The position numbers and the translations under genes were made by a program. A stretch of DNA of 35,768 bases, taken from positions 1 through 35,768 of the forward strand of contig JAMPXW010000001.1 of assembly GCA_023701005.1 (NCBI GenBank), written 5' to 3'. Shown here piece by piece: positions 35,735 to 35,768 of this stretch. Below the pieces are notes generated by a model. The model saw nothing but the letters and a program-made list of their open reading frames with translations. It was not told the origin of the DNA and ran no database searches. This DNA comes from Burkholderiales bacterium (GTDB taxonomy: Bacteria; Patescibacteriota; Minisyncoccia; Phycocordibacterales; UBA9973). The number at the start of each line of letters is the position of its first letter. The first letter of the stretch is position 1.

Positions 35735-35768
35735 ATATAAATTATAAAACTGATTCCCCTGTCGTACC

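Noticed and set aside
1-35768. CRISPR arrays, tRNA, rRNA, tmRNA or RNase P RNA
   Set aside because: No regularly spaced repeats and no recognisable conserved RNA signatures seen on either strand; the AT-rich 12537-13146 gap was read specifically for these.

Overview
The window looks like a contiguous chromosomal piece of an AT-rich Candidate Phyla Radiation (Parcubacteria-like) genome. This placement is an inference from gene content and style; no 16S rRNA is present. The left third (about 1-12.5 kb) is an accessory, cell-surface region: a truncated HTH/IS481-like ORF at the edge, exported proteins (hydrolase plus Gly-rich repeats, peptidoglycan-binding-domain proteins, a tail-fibre-like protein, a TPR protein) and a REP-associated tyrosine transposase (RAYT). 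The right two thirds are housekeeping genes: ftsK, recA, efp, rpsR, ssb, rpsF, tatD, metG, AI-2E transporter, M16 peptidase, glyS, recO, 2H phosphoesterase, two HD-domain proteins, ileS, argS. The strongest unusual observations are: (1) an isoleucyl-tRNA synthetase carrying an approximately 195-aa histidine-phosphatase domain with apparently intact catalytic residues; (2) two ~112-115 bp structured direct repeats with compensatory differences flanking a winged-helix-type gene that has its own promoter/operator-like inverted repeat, a candidate undescribed element-gene-element unit; (3) a RAYT gene bracketed by near-identical 37-nt palindromes, each preceded by a DnaA-box-like TGTG(G/C)ATAAC, with further dispersed copies; (4) several unrelated palindromic or repeat elements inserted in frame in coding genes (recA, argS, ileS twice, a surface hydrolase). 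No CRISPR array, tRNA or rRNA was seen. All homology statements come from motif recognition by eye, not database searches.
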